The position numbers were made by a program, and so were the translations under genes. From Rhizobium sp. BK316 (GTDB lineage: Bacteria > Pseudomonadota > Alphaproteobacteria > Rhizobiales > Rhizobiaceae): DNA of 64,000 bases. The stretch spans positions 496,001-560,000 of the forward strand of contig NZ_JACHZR010000003.1 in NCBI RefSeq assembly GCF_014193695.1. The letters run 5' to 3'. The notes below the pieces were generated by a model that was given only the letters and a program-made list of their open reading frames with translations, had not been told where the DNA came from and ran no database searches. This document shows, piece by piece, positions 34,306-43,680 of the stretch. Numbering within the stretch: position 1 is the first letter of the stretch; the number at the start of each line of letters is the position of its first letter.

Positions 34306-35186
34306 GCCGCACCTCTCTGCCGTTGGTTCAGGAGTTTGACGGCGAGATCGACCGCACCCCGCAGCGCATCGGCCTTCGGCTCCGACAGCAGCGCCTTGTG
34401 CCGGTCGGCAATCCAGGGATGATAGGCTTTCGCCAGTCCGCCAAGCAGGCAGATGGACGGGCATTCCGGCCAGGACAGCGCGTCGAGGCTTTCGTCGATG
34501 GCGCGCGCCGCATCCTTGATGATCTCGATTGCCGTGGCATCGCCCGCCAGCGCGCCTTCGAAGACCATGGGCGCGTAACGCGCAAAATCCGTTGGGCGGG
34601 CCGTATGGGCGAATTCGACGACGCGTTCGGGATCGTTGTCGTATTCGGCCATGAGCTTCTCGGTCAGCGATGAGGCAGTGCGGACCTTGTCATAGGCAAG
34701 CAAGGATCTTTCCAGCAGATCGCGGCCAAGACGGGCGCCGCTTGCCTGATCGCCGACGATGGAACCCCAGCCGCCGATGCCATGCAGCTTGCCGTTCCGG
34801 CGCGCATTGTAGACGGAGCCGGTTCCGAAAGCGCCGACAATGCCATCGGCGTCGCCGAGTGCGCCCTGCAGCGAAATCAGCGCATCGGTGACGACTCGTG
34901 CATTCTTGAAGGGCAGGGCCTTTTCGATGCGCTTGCCGTAGTCGCCGACATTGGCGCCGGCAACACCGACGACTGCAGTGGCTATGGAAACGGTTTCACT
35001 TTCGAGCCCCGCATCGCGCAGAGCAACGCGGGCGGATTCGACGATATTGACGAGAGAGGTTTCCAGGTCGGAAAGGATATTGGCAGGGCCAGCCCTGCCG
35101 TGGCCGATGACATTGCCCATTCTGTCCGCAACTGCGGCCCGGCAGCTTGTTCCACCGCCATCTATACCGATTGCAAGTTCCGTCAT
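34302..35186 (-). CDS. BadF/BadG-type ATPase, N-acetylglucosamine kinase-like
   Basis: 294 aa of the ASKHA fold: phosphate-1 motif LAIGIDGGGTSCRAAVAD at the start, IVGAFGTGSVYNARR (phosphate-2 region), GGWGSIVGDQASGARLG and the C-terminal ICLLGGLAKAYHPW adenosine motif. The family includes eukaryotic-like GlcNAc kinases. It is translationally coupled to the downstream UTRA regulator and divergent from a CUT1 ABC operon, so its likely job is phosphorylation of the imported sugar, perhaps an amino sugar. The sugar itself is not identified. Confidence 0.88.
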   Translation of the reverse strand: MTELAIGIDGGGTSCRAAVADRMGNVIGHGRAGPANILSDLETSLVNIVESARVALRDAGLESETVSIATAVVGVAGANVGDYGKRIEKALPFKNARVVTDALISLQGALGDADGIVGAFGTGSVYNARRNGKLHGIGGWGSIVGDQASGARLGRDLLERSLLAYDKVRTASSLTEKLMAEYDNDPERVVEFAHTARPTDFARYAPMVFEGALAGDATAIEIIKDAARAIDESLDALSWPECPSICLLGGLAKAYHPWIADRHKALLSEPKADALRGAVDLAVKLLNQRQRGAA

Positions 35187-35227
35187 CGGACCTCCGGATA
35201 CGCCGTTCCCTTATGTTTTTTATTACA

Positions 35228-35244
35228 ATACCAAAAAAATACCA
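35228..35244. promoter_or_regulatory. Candidate UTRA-GntR site, copy 1
   Basis: ATACCAAAAAAATACCA, two ATACCA repeats separated by five A residues, 42 bases upstream of the kinase start. Its 14-base core reappears inverted at 35357-35370. Confidence 0.5.
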
Positions 35245-35356
35245 TTTACCAAGCGGAAATGATCAGGAAATTTCCTGTTTTTAACATATTGATTTTAAAC
35301 GATAAAAATTTTTTATGAATTTTCTCTCGTCCAGAAGTTAATTTCGGCTGGACAAT

Positions 35357-35370
35357 TGGTATTTTTTTGG
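35357..35370. promoter_or_regulatory. Candidate UTRA-GntR site, copy 2
   Basis: TGGTATTTTTTTGG is the exact reverse complement of the core of the site at 35231-35244. Two inverted copies about 126 bases apart in a divergent promoter region suggest one regulator contacting both. Confidence 0.5.
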
Positions 35371-35720
35371 CCTTAATTCTGGAAAAGGGAACAGCGTATC
35401 GAGGCATGTGAAAACCGGCAAAGAAAAACAGCGCCGGCCAGGTTTCGAGAAAGGTGCAGACAGTGATCCGTAGGGTCGGCAAGGCTCGCGGATGTACGAG
35501 GCATCTTTCCAAGCTTTTTCCTTATTTTTCAGGCGCCCGGTTCAGCGTATCGGGAGGGCGCACCGTCCGGCCGGGGGCTATCGTCTTCCGTGTCGACAGA
35601 GCTTCGGGGCCGGCAATCTTGGCGGCTCTAAAAGGGGCGTTGGGTGTTTCCTCAGGCACGCCAACTGCTTGTTTCAGATCGAAAACAGCGCCTTGCGGCG
35701 CTTAAAAACAGGAGAGGGAA

Positions 35721-36980
35721 ATGAAAAACACTGCTCTGAAAAGCCTGCTGCTTGCCTCCAGCCTGCTGTCGTCGGCTGGCCTCGTTCATGCCGCCGACGT
35801 GACGCTCACCGTCGAAAGCTGGCGTAACGACGACCTGCAGATCTGGCAGGAGAAGATCATCCCGGCTTTCGAAGCCAAGAACCCGGGCATCAAGATCGTC
35901 TTCTCGCCGACCGCTCCGACTGAATACAATGCTTCGCTGAACGCCAAGCTCGACGCCGGTTCCGCAGGCGATATCATCACCTGCCGTCCCTTCGACGCAT
36001 CGCTCGAACTCTTCAACAAGAAGCAGCTCGTCGATCTCACCAGCCTGTCCGGCATGGAAAACTTCTCGCCGGTCGCCAAGGCCGCCTGGTCGACGGACGA
36101 CGGCAAGTCGACCTTCTGCGTGCCGATGGCTTCGGTCATCCATGGCTTCATCTACAATAAGGATGCCTTCGACAAGCTCGGCATTGCTATTCCGAAGACG
36201 GAAGACGAGTTCTTCGCCGCCCTCGACAAGATCAAGGCTGACGGTACCTACATCCCGCTTGCCATGGGCACGAAGGACCTCTGGGAAGCCGCTACCATGG
36301 GCTACCAGAATATCGGCCCGAACTACTGGAAGGGTGAAGAAGGCCGCGAAGCTCTGATATCAGGCGAGCAGAAGCTGACCGATCCCGAATGGGTCAAGCC
36401 CTATGAAGAGCTTGCCAAGTGGAAGCCCTATCTCGGCGACGGTTTCGAAGCCCAGACCTATTCGGACAGCCAGAACCTCTTCACGCTCGGCCGTGCCGCC
36501 ATCTATCCGGCCGGTTCGTGGGAAATCGCGCTCTTCAACACGCAGGCGCAGTTCAAGATGGGTGCCTTCCCGCCGCCGGTTCCGAAGGCCGGCGACCAGG
36601 GCTACATCTCCGACCATCCGGATATCGGTGTTGCGCTGAACGCCAAGAGCACGCACCAGGAAGAAGCCAAGAAGTTCCTCAGCTGGGTCGCTTCGCCTGA
36701 GTTTGCGGACATCTATGCAAACTCCCTGCCGGGCTTCTTCAGCCTGAACTCCAACCCGGTCAAGATGAGCGACCCGCTGGCTCAGGAATTCGTTTCCTGG
36801 CGCGGCCCGTACAAGTCGACCGTCCGTTCGACCTATCAGATCCTGTCGCGCGGTACGCCGAACCTCGAAAACGAGACCTGGGTTGAATCGGCCAACGTCA
36901 TCAATGGCACGGATACGCCTGCCGTTGCTGGCGAGAAGCTGCAGAAGGGCCTCGACAGCTGGTACAAGCCGGGCAAGTAA
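35721..36980 (+). CDS. CUT1 sugar ABC importer, solute-binding protein
   Basis: 419 aa with a Sec signal peptide (LKSLLLASSLLSSAGLVHA-AD). The mature part is a family 1 extracellular solute-binding protein: TVESWRNDDLQIWQEKIIPAF at the start, GDIITCRPFDASLELFNKK, and GRAAIYPAGSWEIALF near residue 260. It should bind a mono- or oligosaccharide in the periplasm. First gene of a five-gene operon; the hairpin after it may reduce downstream transcript relative to this gene. Confidence 0.9.
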   Translation: MKNTALKSLLLASSLLSSAGLVHAADVTLTVESWRNDDLQIWQEKIIPAFEAKNPGIKIVFSPTAPTEYNASLNAKLDAGSAGDIITCRPFDASLELFNKKQLVDLTSLSGMENFSPVAKAAWSTDDGKSTFCVPMASVIHGFIYNKDAFDKLGIAIPKTEDEFFAALDKIKADGTYIPLAMGTKDLWEAATMGYQNIGPNYWKGEEGREALISGEQKLTDPEWVKPYEELAKWKPYLGDGFEAQTYSDSQNLFTLGRAAIYPAGSWEIALFNTQAQFKMGAFPPPVPKAGDQGYISDHPDIGVALNAKSTHQEEAKKFLSWVASPEFADIYANSLPGFFSLNSNPVKMSDPLAQEFVSWRGPYKSTVRSTYQILSRGTPNLENETWVESANVINGTDTPAVAGEKLQKGLDSWYKPGK

Positions 36981-36996
36981 GCCGAAGGCATGATTA

Positions 36997-37022
36997 GAGG
37001 GCGGCATCGGGTTGCCGCCCTC
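36997..37022 (+). terminator. Hairpin between SBP and first permease
   Basis: GAGGGCGGCA pairs with TGCCGCCCTC (10-bp perfect stem, 6-base loop), 16 bases after the SBP stop. No strong T-run follows. Such stems after binding-protein genes usually protect the upstream mRNA or cause partial termination. Confidence 0.6.
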
Positions 37023-37178
37023 GTTCCCGTATCCTCGGCCAGGCTGGGGATGTCACAGGAACCGAGCCACGCGAAGTCTTTCGCGTGAAAGAGTCTCCCG
37101 CACCGCTGAAGCGGCGCTGCTCGATCCCCGTCGTGAACAGGGATGAGGGAGAGAACGAAGCCAAAAGCGAGCCAAGTA

Positions 37179-38123
37179 ATGACCGATCAGACATCGGCAA
37201 TTCCTGAACCGATCAAGCGTCCTATACGCTGGCATATCGGAATTTTCCTTCTTCCGGCCTTCATCGTCTATTCGGCGATCATGATCCTGCCGCTGATCGA
37301 AACGCTCCGGCTTTCTTTCTACAATACCGTTGACGGAGCTCCCACCTTCGTCGGACTCGCCAATTACAAGGTTCTCTTCGGCGATGCCCGCTGGGTGCAC
37401 GACTTCTGGAATGCGCTGCGCAACAACGTGGTCTTCTTCATCATCCATATGTGCGTGCAGAACCCGATCGGAATTGCGCTTGCGGCCCTGCTGTCGACGC
37501 CGCGGCTGCGCTTCGTTGCCTTCTACCGCACGGCGATCTTCCTGCCGACGCTGCTTTCCTTCGTCATCGTCGGTTTCATCTGGAAGCTGATCCTCTCGCC
37601 GATCTGGGGCGTCGCACCCTGGCTGATGAGCCTCGTCGGCCTGAAGTGGGCCTTTGCGCCCTGGCTCGGCCAGTCCGGCCCTGCGCTGATTGCGGTGTCG
37701 CTGATCTCCAACTGGCAATATATCGGCATTCCGATGATGCTGATTTACGCGGCCCTTCTCAGCATTCCCGAGGAAGTCATCGAGGCTGCCGAATGCGACG
37801 GCATTACCGGCTGGGCGCAGTTCTGGAAGATCAAGCTGCCGCTGGTTCTGCCGGCGATCGGCATCATCTCGATCCTCACCTTTGTCGGCAATTTCAACGC
37901 CTTCGATCTGATCTACACGGTGCAGGGCGCGCTTGCCGGTCCTGACATGTCGACGGATATTCTGGGTACGCTGCTTTACCGCACCTTCTTCGGCTTCCAG
38001 CTGCAGCTCGGCGACCGCTCCATGGGCGCGACGATCGCAACGGTGATGTTCCTCATCATCCTTGCGGGCGTCTCCTTCTATCTTTTCGCCATCCAGCGGC
38101 GCATGCGCCGCTACCAGTTCTGA
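37179..38123 (+). CDS. CUT1 ABC importer permease (MalF/UgpA-like)
   Basis: 314 aa from ATG 37179; an in-frame ATG at 37143 is an alternative and neither has a strong ribosome-binding site. Six membrane helices; EAA loop IPEEVIEAAECDGITGWAQFWKIKLPLVLPA near residue 205. The start WHIGIFLLPAFIVYSAIMILPLIETLRLSFYN is typical of this permease class. It partners the second permease, which starts 13 bases after its stop. Confidence 0.9.
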   Translation: MTDQTSAIPEPIKRPIRWHIGIFLLPAFIVYSAIMILPLIETLRLSFYNTVDGAPTFVGLANYKVLFGDARWVHDFWNALRNNVVFFIIHMCVQNPIGIALAALLSTPRLRFVAFYRTAIFLPTLLSFVIVGFIWKLILSPIWGVAPWLMSLVGLKWAFAPWLGQSGPALIAVSLISNWQYIGIPMMLIYAALLSIPEEVIEAAECDGITGWAQFWKIKLPLVLPAIGIISILTFVGNFNAFDLIYTVQGALAGPDMSTDILGTLLYRTFFGFQLQLGDRSMGATIATVMFLIILAGVSFYLFAIQRRMRRYQF

Positions 38124-38136
38124 GGAGTGCGAGCCC

Positions 38137-38979
38137 ATGTCGAACAGAGCGCGCACATCCCCCATCCGCACCGGCCTCGTGCATCTGGCGCTGGTTGGCT
38201 ACACGCTGATCGCCATCTTCCCGGTGTTCCTGACGATCATCAATTCGTTCAAGGATCGCAACTCGATCTTCCGGTCGCCGCTGCAGGTGCCGACGCCGTC
38301 CACCTTCAGCCTCGTCGGTTACCAGACAGTGCTGGGGCAGGGTGACTTCGCCACCTATTTCCAGAACAGCTTCATCGTGACGATCGTGGCGATCTTCCTC
38401 GTACTGCTGTTCGGGGCCATGGCCGCCTTCGCGCTGTCGGAATATCGCTTCAGGGGCAATACGCTCGTTGGCCTCTATATGGCGATCGGCATCATGATTC
38501 CGATCCGTCTCGGCACGGTCGCCATCCTGCAGGGCATGGTCGCGACCGGCCTCGTCAACACGCTGACGGCGCTGATCCTCGTCTATACGGCGCAGGGCAT
38601 ACCGCTCGCGATCTTCATCCTGTCGGAATTCATGCGCACCGTCTCTGACGACCTGAAGAATGCCGGTCGCATCGATGGTCTCTCCGAATATGCGATCTTC
38701 TTCCGCCTCGTGCTGCCGCTGGTGCGGCCGGCCATGGCGACGGTTGCCGTCTTCACCATGATCCCGATCTGGAACGACCTGTGGTTCCCGCTGATCCTGG
38801 CGCCGTCGGAAGCCACCAAGACTGTGACGCTCGGTTCGCAGATCTTCATCGGCCAGTTCGTCACCAACTGGAATGCGGTTCTCGCGGCCCTGTCGCTGGC
38901 GATCCTGCCGATCCTCGTTCTCTATGTCATCTTCTCGCGGCAGCTGATCCGCGGCATTACCTCGGGAGCCGTCAAGTGA
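38137..38979 (+). CDS. CUT1 ABC importer permease (MalG/UgpE-like)
   Basis: 280 aa from ATG 38137 with GAGGAG upstream. Six helices; EAA loop VSDDLKNAGRIDGLSEYAIFFRLVLPLVRPA. The C-terminus ends with the usual [15 protein letters not shown]. Its TGA overlaps the GTG of the oxidoreductase gene (GTGA), which argues for tight coupling of transport and metabolism. Confidence 0.9.
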   Translation: MSNRARTSPIRTGLVHLALVGYTLIAIFPVFLTIINSFKDRNSIFRSPLQVPTPSTFSLVGYQTVLGQGDFATYFQNSFIVTIVAIFLVLLFGAMAAFALSEYRFRGNTLVGLYMAIGIMIPIRLGTVAILQGMVATGLVNTLTALILVYTAQGIPLAIFILSEFMRTVSDDLKNAGRIDGLSEYAIFFRLVLPLVRPAMATVAVFTMIPIWNDLWFPLILAPSEATKTVTLGSQIFIGQFVTNWNAVLAALSLAILPILVLYVIFSRQLIRGITSGAVK

Positions 38980-40043
38980 GCCAATCCGACAAGCCGATCC
39001 GCGTTCTCGTCGCCGGCCTCGGCAATATGGGCCGCAGCCATGCGCTCGCCTATCATAACAATCCGGGCTACGAGATCGTCGGCCTCGTCAACCGCTCGAA
39101 GCCGTCGCAGTTGGCACCTGAGCTGGAGCAGTACACGATCCATCCCGATTTCATGACGGCGCTTGCCGAGCTGAAGCCGGATCTCTGCTCGATCAATACC
39201 TATTCCGACAGCCATGCCGATTACGCGGTGGCCGCCTTCGAGGCTGGCTGCGACGTCTTCGTCGAAAAGCCGCTGGCAACGACCGTTGCCGATGCGGAGC
39301 GCGTCGTGGCTGCGGCGAAGAAGGCAAAGAAGAAGCTGGTGATCGGCTATATCCTTCGCCATCATCCGTCCTGGAAGAAGCTGATCGAAGAAGCGCGAAA
39401 GCTCGGTGGTCCCTATGTCTTCCGCATGAACCTCAATCAGCAGTCCAGCGGGCCGACCTGGGCGACGCATAAGTCATTGATGCAGACGACCTCGCCGATC
39501 GTCGATTGCGGCGTGCACTATGTCGACGTCATGTGCCAGATCACCGATGCTAGGGCGGTCGAGGTGCGCGGCATGGGCCTGCGCCTGTCGAACGAGATCG
39601 CGCCTGATATGTATAATTACGGCCATCTGCAGGTGCTCTACGAAGACGGTTCCGTCGGCTGGTACGAGGCTGGCTGGGGGCCGATGATTTCCGAGACCGC
39701 TTTCTTCGTGAAGGATGTCATGTCGCCGAACGGCGCCGTTTCGATCGTCATGGACCCGAAGGCGAAGTCCGACGACATCGACACGCATACCAAGACCTCC
39801 GTCATCCGCCTGCATACGGCAGAGACCGGGCCTGACGGCAAATTCATCCGTCCCGATCAGGACATGACGATGGAAGGCGAGCCAGGTCATCAGGCGCTTT
39901 GCGACCTGGAACAGGCTTTCGTGGCGCGCGCTATCAACGAGGATCTGGACCTTACCCGCCATATGGATGATGCCGTAGCCTCGCTGCGCATCTGCCTTGC
40001 CGCCGACGAGAGCGTGCGCACCGGCCGACCGGTTAGACTATAA
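38976..40043 (+). CDS. Gfo/Idh/MocA family oxidoreductase
   Basis: 355 aa from a GTG at 38976. The Rossmann nucleotide-binding motif is [19 protein letters not shown] at the N-terminus; the catalytic [12 protein letters not shown] follows near residue 100, and the C-terminal domain carries [13 protein letters not shown] with the conserved aspartate and histidine. It oxidises or epimerises a sugar or polyol with NAD(P). Encoded inside a sugar ABC operon, it probably acts on the imported compound. Start overlaps the permease stop by 4 bases. Confidence 0.9.
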   Translation: MSQSDKPIRVLVAGLGNMGRSHALAYHNNPGYEIVGLVNRSKPSQLAPELEQYTIHPDFMTALAELKPDLCSINTYSDSHADYAVAAFEAGCDVFVEKPLATTVADAERVVAAAKKAKKKLVIGYILRHHPSWKKLIEEARKLGGPYVFRMNLNQQSSGPTWATHKSLMQTTSPIVDCGVHYVDVMCQITDARAVEVRGMGLRLSNEIAPDMYNYGHLQVLYEDGSVGWYEAGWGPMISETAFFVKDVMSPNGAVSIVMDPKAKSDDIDTHTKTSVIRLHTAETGPDGKFIRPDQDMTMEGEPGHQALCDLEQAFVARAINEDLDLTRHMDDAVASLRICLAADESVRTGRPVRL

Positions 40044-40053
40044 GGAAAGACTA

Positions 40054-41055
40054 GTGGGATCGCTTCAACTCAAATCCATCCGCAAGGCCTACGGCAAGCA
40101 TGACGTGCTGAAGGGCATCGATCTCGAGGTCAAGGACGGCGAATTCGTCATCTTCGTCGGCCCCTCCGGCTGCGGGAAATCGACCCTGCTGCGCAGCATC
40201 GCCGGCCTGGAAGACGTGACATCGGGTGCCGTCATCATCAATGGCCGCGACGAGACGCTGACGCCACCGGCCAAGCGTGGCATCGCCATGGTGTTCCAGT
40301 CCTACGCGCTCTACCCGCACCTGACGGTCAAGGACAATATGGGCCTCGGCCTCAAGCAGGCGGGTACTGCGAAGGACGAGATCGAAAAGCGCGTCTCCGA
40401 GGCGTCCTCGATGCTGTCGCTGGAACAATATCTGGCTCGCCGCCCGGCCGAACTTTCGGGTGGTCAGCGCCAGCGCGTGGCGATCGGCCGTGCGATCGTG
40501 CGCGAACCGGAACTTTTCCTGTTCGATGAGCCGCTCTCCAACCTCGATGCGGCGCTGCGTGTGCAGACGCGCCTCGAGATCGCCCGCCTGCATCGCAGCC
40601 TCAAGGCGACGATGATCTATGTCACCCACGATCAGGTCGAAGCCATGACGCTTGCCGACAAGATCGTGGTGTTGAATGCCGGTGCGATCGAGCAGATCGG
40701 CTCGCCGATGGAGCTCTATAACCGCCCGGCCAATGTTTTTGTCGCAGGCTTCATCGGCTCGCCGCAGATGAACTTTATTTCCGGCGACAAGGTGGGTGAT
40801 GCCGATGCAAAGACGGTCGGCATCCGCCCCGAGCATCTGACGCTGTCGCGCGACAGCGGCACCTGGAAGGCGAAGACCGTGCATGTCGAGCATCTTGGTG
40901 CCGACACCATCGTCTATCTGGAATCCGAGCAGTGCGGCCTGCTGACCGCGCGTCTCTTCGGTGAGCACAAATACGAGCCCGACGAGATCGTCTATGCGAC
41001 GCCGGACGGCACCCATATCCATCGCTTCGATGCAAACGACAAGGCGATCCGCTGA
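40054..41055 (+). CDS. CUT1 ABC importer ATP-binding protein (UgpC/MsmK type)
   Basis: 333 aa from a GTG at 40054 with AAGGAAAG upstream. Walker [10 protein letters not shown], signature [16 protein letters not shown], Walker [13 protein letters not shown] and switch [14 protein letters not shown] are intact, and a shortened C-terminal regulatory domain follows ([13 protein letters not shown]). Last gene of the operon, closed by a clear terminator. Confidence 0.93.
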   Translation: MGSLQLKSIRKAYGKHDVLKGIDLEVKDGEFVIFVGPSGCGKSTLLRSIAGLEDVTSGAVIINGRDETLTPPAKRGIAMVFQSYALYPHLTVKDNMGLGLKQAGTAKDEIEKRVSEASSMLSLEQYLARRPAELSGGQRQRVAIGRAIVREPELFLFDEPLSNLDAALRVQTRLEIARLHRSLKATMIYVTHDQVEAMTLADKIVVLNAGAIEQIGSPMELYNRPANVFVAGFIGSPQMNFISGDKVGDADAKTVGIRPEHLTLSRDSGTWKAKTVHVEHLGADTIVYLESEQCGLLTARLFGEHKYEPDEIVYATPDGTHIHRFDANDKAIR

Positions 41056-41071
41056 TCGCAGTCGGAACACG

Positions 41072-41099
41072 AAAGCCCCGCCATCGAGCGGGGCTTTTT
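41072..41099 (+). terminator. Rho-independent terminator of the sugar ABC operon
   Basis: AAAGCCCCGC and GCGGGGCTTT pair around CATCGA, followed by TTT. It begins 17 bases after the ATPase stop. Confidence 0.9.
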
Positions 41100-41285
41100 C
41101 GTCCTGGCGATAAAGCGGCCGGAATCAGCGCCGAAAGAGCCGGCCATCGATGATGATCAGGCTCGCCATGTGGCGGCGGGTGGCCAACAGCGACGGGACA
41201 ATCCGGATATCCGAATTATCTGGAATTCGGTGCTGTATTATCGTGATCGCCCGGATTCATATGTTTCGACCGAGTTCCCGCACGC

Positions 41286-41591
41286 TCAGCCAAGGACCGG
41301 GCGCATGAAACTGCGCTCGTAGCTGACGATGCTGCGGTTGCGCTTGTCGAGCTCGAAGGCGGCTTGGCATTCCGGGTCGTTTGCCATGCGCGTCCGGTAA
41401 TCCTCGTAAGCCGCGAGGCTCGGGAAGGAGAACAGTGCGATTGCGATATTGTTGGCACCTTCGGACGGCAGAAAGTAGCCGTGGTGGATGCCGCCCATCC
41501 TGTTGACGATCGGGATCCAGAGCCGCGCATATTCCTCGAATTCGGCGAGCTTATAGGGATCGATCACATAGCGCAGATAGCAGGTAATCAT
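41286..41591 (-). CDS. NIPSNAP family protein
   Basis: 101 aa, MITCYLRYVIDPYKLAEFEEYARLW, with the ferredoxin-like fold of NIPSNAP proteins and the ending SIVSYERSFMRPVLG. The catalytic or binding role of bacterial members is not known. It stands alone between two ABC operons, with no promoter or terminator I can define. Confidence 0.85.
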   Translation of the reverse strand: MITCYLRYVIDPYKLAEFEEYARLWIPIVNRMGGIHHGYFLPSEGANNIAIALFSFPSLAAYEDYRTRMANDPECQAAFELDKRNRSIVSYERSFMRPVLG

Positions 41592-41808
41592 CGAAGTATC
41601 CTGTCATGGAAAAACCGGGCGGATGGCCTTCGGCCTGTTTCGTTCATTGCTGTGGCCGAAGGCCAGGACGGCGACGCCAAAGTGAGATCAAATTGTCTCT
41701 ATGCAGCACGGTTCGCGTCACTTCAACCTCTCTGTGACAGTGCGCCAACCGGAACGGAAAAAGGCGCCGCATCGGCGACGCCTTCCCGACGAATTCGATC
41801 GCTTCCGA

Positions 41809-42870
41809 TCAGTCGCGGATAACGAGCAGGTCGGCGGCCATGAAGCGGAGTGTCACGGTCTCGCCAGCGGACGGCGGAGTGACACCCGGGCTGTTGAACA
41901 TGTCGAAGGAGATCACGTTGCCGCCGACATCCATGCGGGTGCGGATGACCGAACCGAGGAAGTGTGCGGAGACGACCTTACCTGTCAGAGCCGTATCGCT
42001 GCGGGCGCCTTCGGCGAGCGAACCAGCTTCCGGGCGCAGAGCGAGCTGAACGGTATCGCCGACCTTGTAGGCCTGAACCGATTGCTTCAGTGTCACACCC
42101 TGATCGCCGATCTGGATACGGTTGCTGTCGGGGTCGACGACCTTGGCTTCGATGAGGTTCAGCGTGCCGACGAAGGAGGCGACGAAACGCGTCGCGGGCG
42201 TGTTGTAGATCTCGAAGGGCGTGCCGATCTGGTCTGCCTTGCCGGCATTCATGACGACGATGCGGTCGGAGATCGAGAGCGCTTCTTCCTGGTCGTGCGT
42301 GACGAAAACCGTGGTGATGCCGAGCGACTGCTGGATCTGGCGGATTTCTTCGCGCAGTGACACGCGGATCTTGGCGTCGAGAGCGGACAGCGGTTCGTCG
42401 AGCAGCAAGACCTGAGGCTTGACGGCAAGGGCGCGGGCGAGTGCTACGCGCTGCTGCTGGCCGCCCGACATCTGGTACGGGAAGCGGTCTGCCAGGTGAT
42501 CGAGCTTGATCAGGCCAAGCATTTCCTTGACGCGGGCGTCGATCTCAGGCTTCGGTGCGCCGGCGACCTTGAGGCCGAAGGCGACGTTGTCGTGCACCGT
42601 CATGTTGGGAAATAGTGCATAGGCCTGGAAGACCATGCCGATATTGCGCTGGTTCGGTTTCAGCGAGCTCTGGTCTTTGCCATTGATCGTCAGCGTGCCG
42701 CCGGTAGGCGTCTCAAAACCGGCGATCATGCGCAAAACGGTCGTCTTGCCGCAGCCTGATGGACCAAGGAAGGAGACGAATTCCCCTTTCTCGATGTTCA
42801 TGTTGAAGTTCTTGACGACCTGGGTCTGGCCGAAGGATTTCTGAATATTGGTCAGCGTAAGAAAGGACAT
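41809..42870 (-). CDS. ABC importer ATP-binding protein (PotA/PhnT/FbpC-like)
   Basis: 353 aa. Walker A GPSGCGKTT, Q-loop FQAYALFPN, signature MSGGQQQRVALARALA, Walker B LLLDEPLSALD and VTHDQEEALSISDR are present, followed by a TOBE domain. It is the last gene of a four-gene minus-strand operon (binding protein, two permeases, ATPase). Transport of an amine or aminoalkyl compound is inferred only from the divergent catabolic genes. Confidence 0.9.
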   Translation of the reverse strand: MSFLTLTNIQKSFGQTQVVKNFNMNIEKGEFVSFLGPSGCGKTTVLRMIAGFETPTGGTLTINGKDQSSLKPNQRNIGMVFQAYALFPNMTVHDNVAFGLKVAGAPKPEIDARVKEMLGLIKLDHLADRFPYQMSGGQQQRVALARALAVKPQVLLLDEPLSALDAKIRVSLREEIRQIQQSLGITTVFVTHDQEEALSISDRIVVMNAGKADQIGTPFEIYNTPATRFVASFVGTLNLIEAKVVDPDSNRIQIGDQGVTLKQSVQAYKVGDTVQLALRPEAGSLAEGARSDTALTGKVVSAHFLGSVIRTRMDVGGNVISFDMFNSPGVTPPSAGETVTLRFMAADLLVIRD

Positions 42871-42882
42871 GAGCCAAATACC

Positions 42883-43680
42883 TTATGCTTTAGCCGGGCG
42901 GGCTTTGCCAAAGCGAGAAACGAGGTTGAGCAGGCCCATGCTGAGCCAGGTGATCGAGAATGCGATGACCGCAAGCGCGGAAGGCTCATAGGCCTTGTTT
43001 GCACCGACGAGCTGCAGGTAGGGACCGAAGGCTGGACGATTCAGAAGTGCTGCGAAGGTGAATTCGCCCATGACGATCGCGAGCGTGATGAAGGCGCCCG
43101 AGAGCACACCGCTCATGACGTTCGGGAAGATGCATTTGAACATGATCGTCATCCAGCTCGCACCCAGGCTTTCGGCTGCTTCCGTCAGCGTGCGCACGTC
43201 GATGGCGCGCATGGCGGTATCGACGGAGCGGTACATATAGGGCAGCGAGAGCGTGATGTAGGAGATGACGAGGAGCATGTCGGTGCTCCTTGCATAGCCT
43301 GTCAGCGGTAGGATCGATGACGAGTTGTACATGCGCAGGTAGCCGAACACGATGACGATCGCCGGAATGACGAGCGGCAGCAGCGTGATGAATTCGACGA
43401 CCTGACGCATCTGCGGCAGACGCAGGCGCACCCAATAGGCCGTCGGCACGACGAGCAGCATGCCGAAGACGATGGTGAGTGCCGCCATCAGCATGGAGTA
43501 ACCGAAGGTCTCGCGGAACTGGACGTCCGAAAAGACTGACTGATAGGCGTCGAAACTATAAGTGCCACGACGCATACGCAGCGAAAACTCGATGGTGCCG
43601 ATCAGTGGAATGACGAAATAGGAAGCGCCGATGATAATGGCGATCCAGGCTCCAAGACGTTGAGCTTTCATTTCTGCCAC
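42883..43680 (-). CDS. ABC importer permease
   Basis: 265 aa with six membrane helices. The EAA loop reads VRTLTEAAESLGASWMTIMFKCIFPNVMSG near residue 160. It overlaps the end of the other permease gene by 13 bases (43668-43680), so translation is coupled. Confidence 0.9.
   Translation of the reverse strand: MAEMKAQRLGAWIAIIIGASYFVIPLIGTIEFSLRMRRGTYSFDAYQSVFSDVQFRETFGYSMLMAALTIVFGMLLVVPTAYWVRLRLPQMRQVVEFITLLPLVIPAIVIVFGYLRMYNSSSILPLTGYARSTDMLLVISYITLSLPYMYRSVDTAMRAIDVRTLTEAAESLGASWMTIMFKCIFPNVMSGVLSGAFITLAIVMGEFTFAALLNRPAFGPYLQLVGANKAYEPSALAVIAFSITWLSMGLLNLVSRFGKARPAKA

Larger units (their letters stand above)
35187..35720. other. 534-bp control region between kinase/regulator and sugar ABC operon
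   Basis: No gene is visible. Bases 35210-35400 are strongly AT-rich and carry two matching sites at 35228-35244 and 35357-35370. The remaining 300 bases up to the SBP gene return to high GC and form an unusually long leader, with AGGAGAGGG just before the ATG. Confidence 0.5.

Noticed and set aside
37053..38171. Minus-strand frame of 372 codons opposite the sugar permease
   Set aside because: Product is charged and repetitive (antisense of hydrophobic helices); the plus strand carries the EAA loop and membrane segments.
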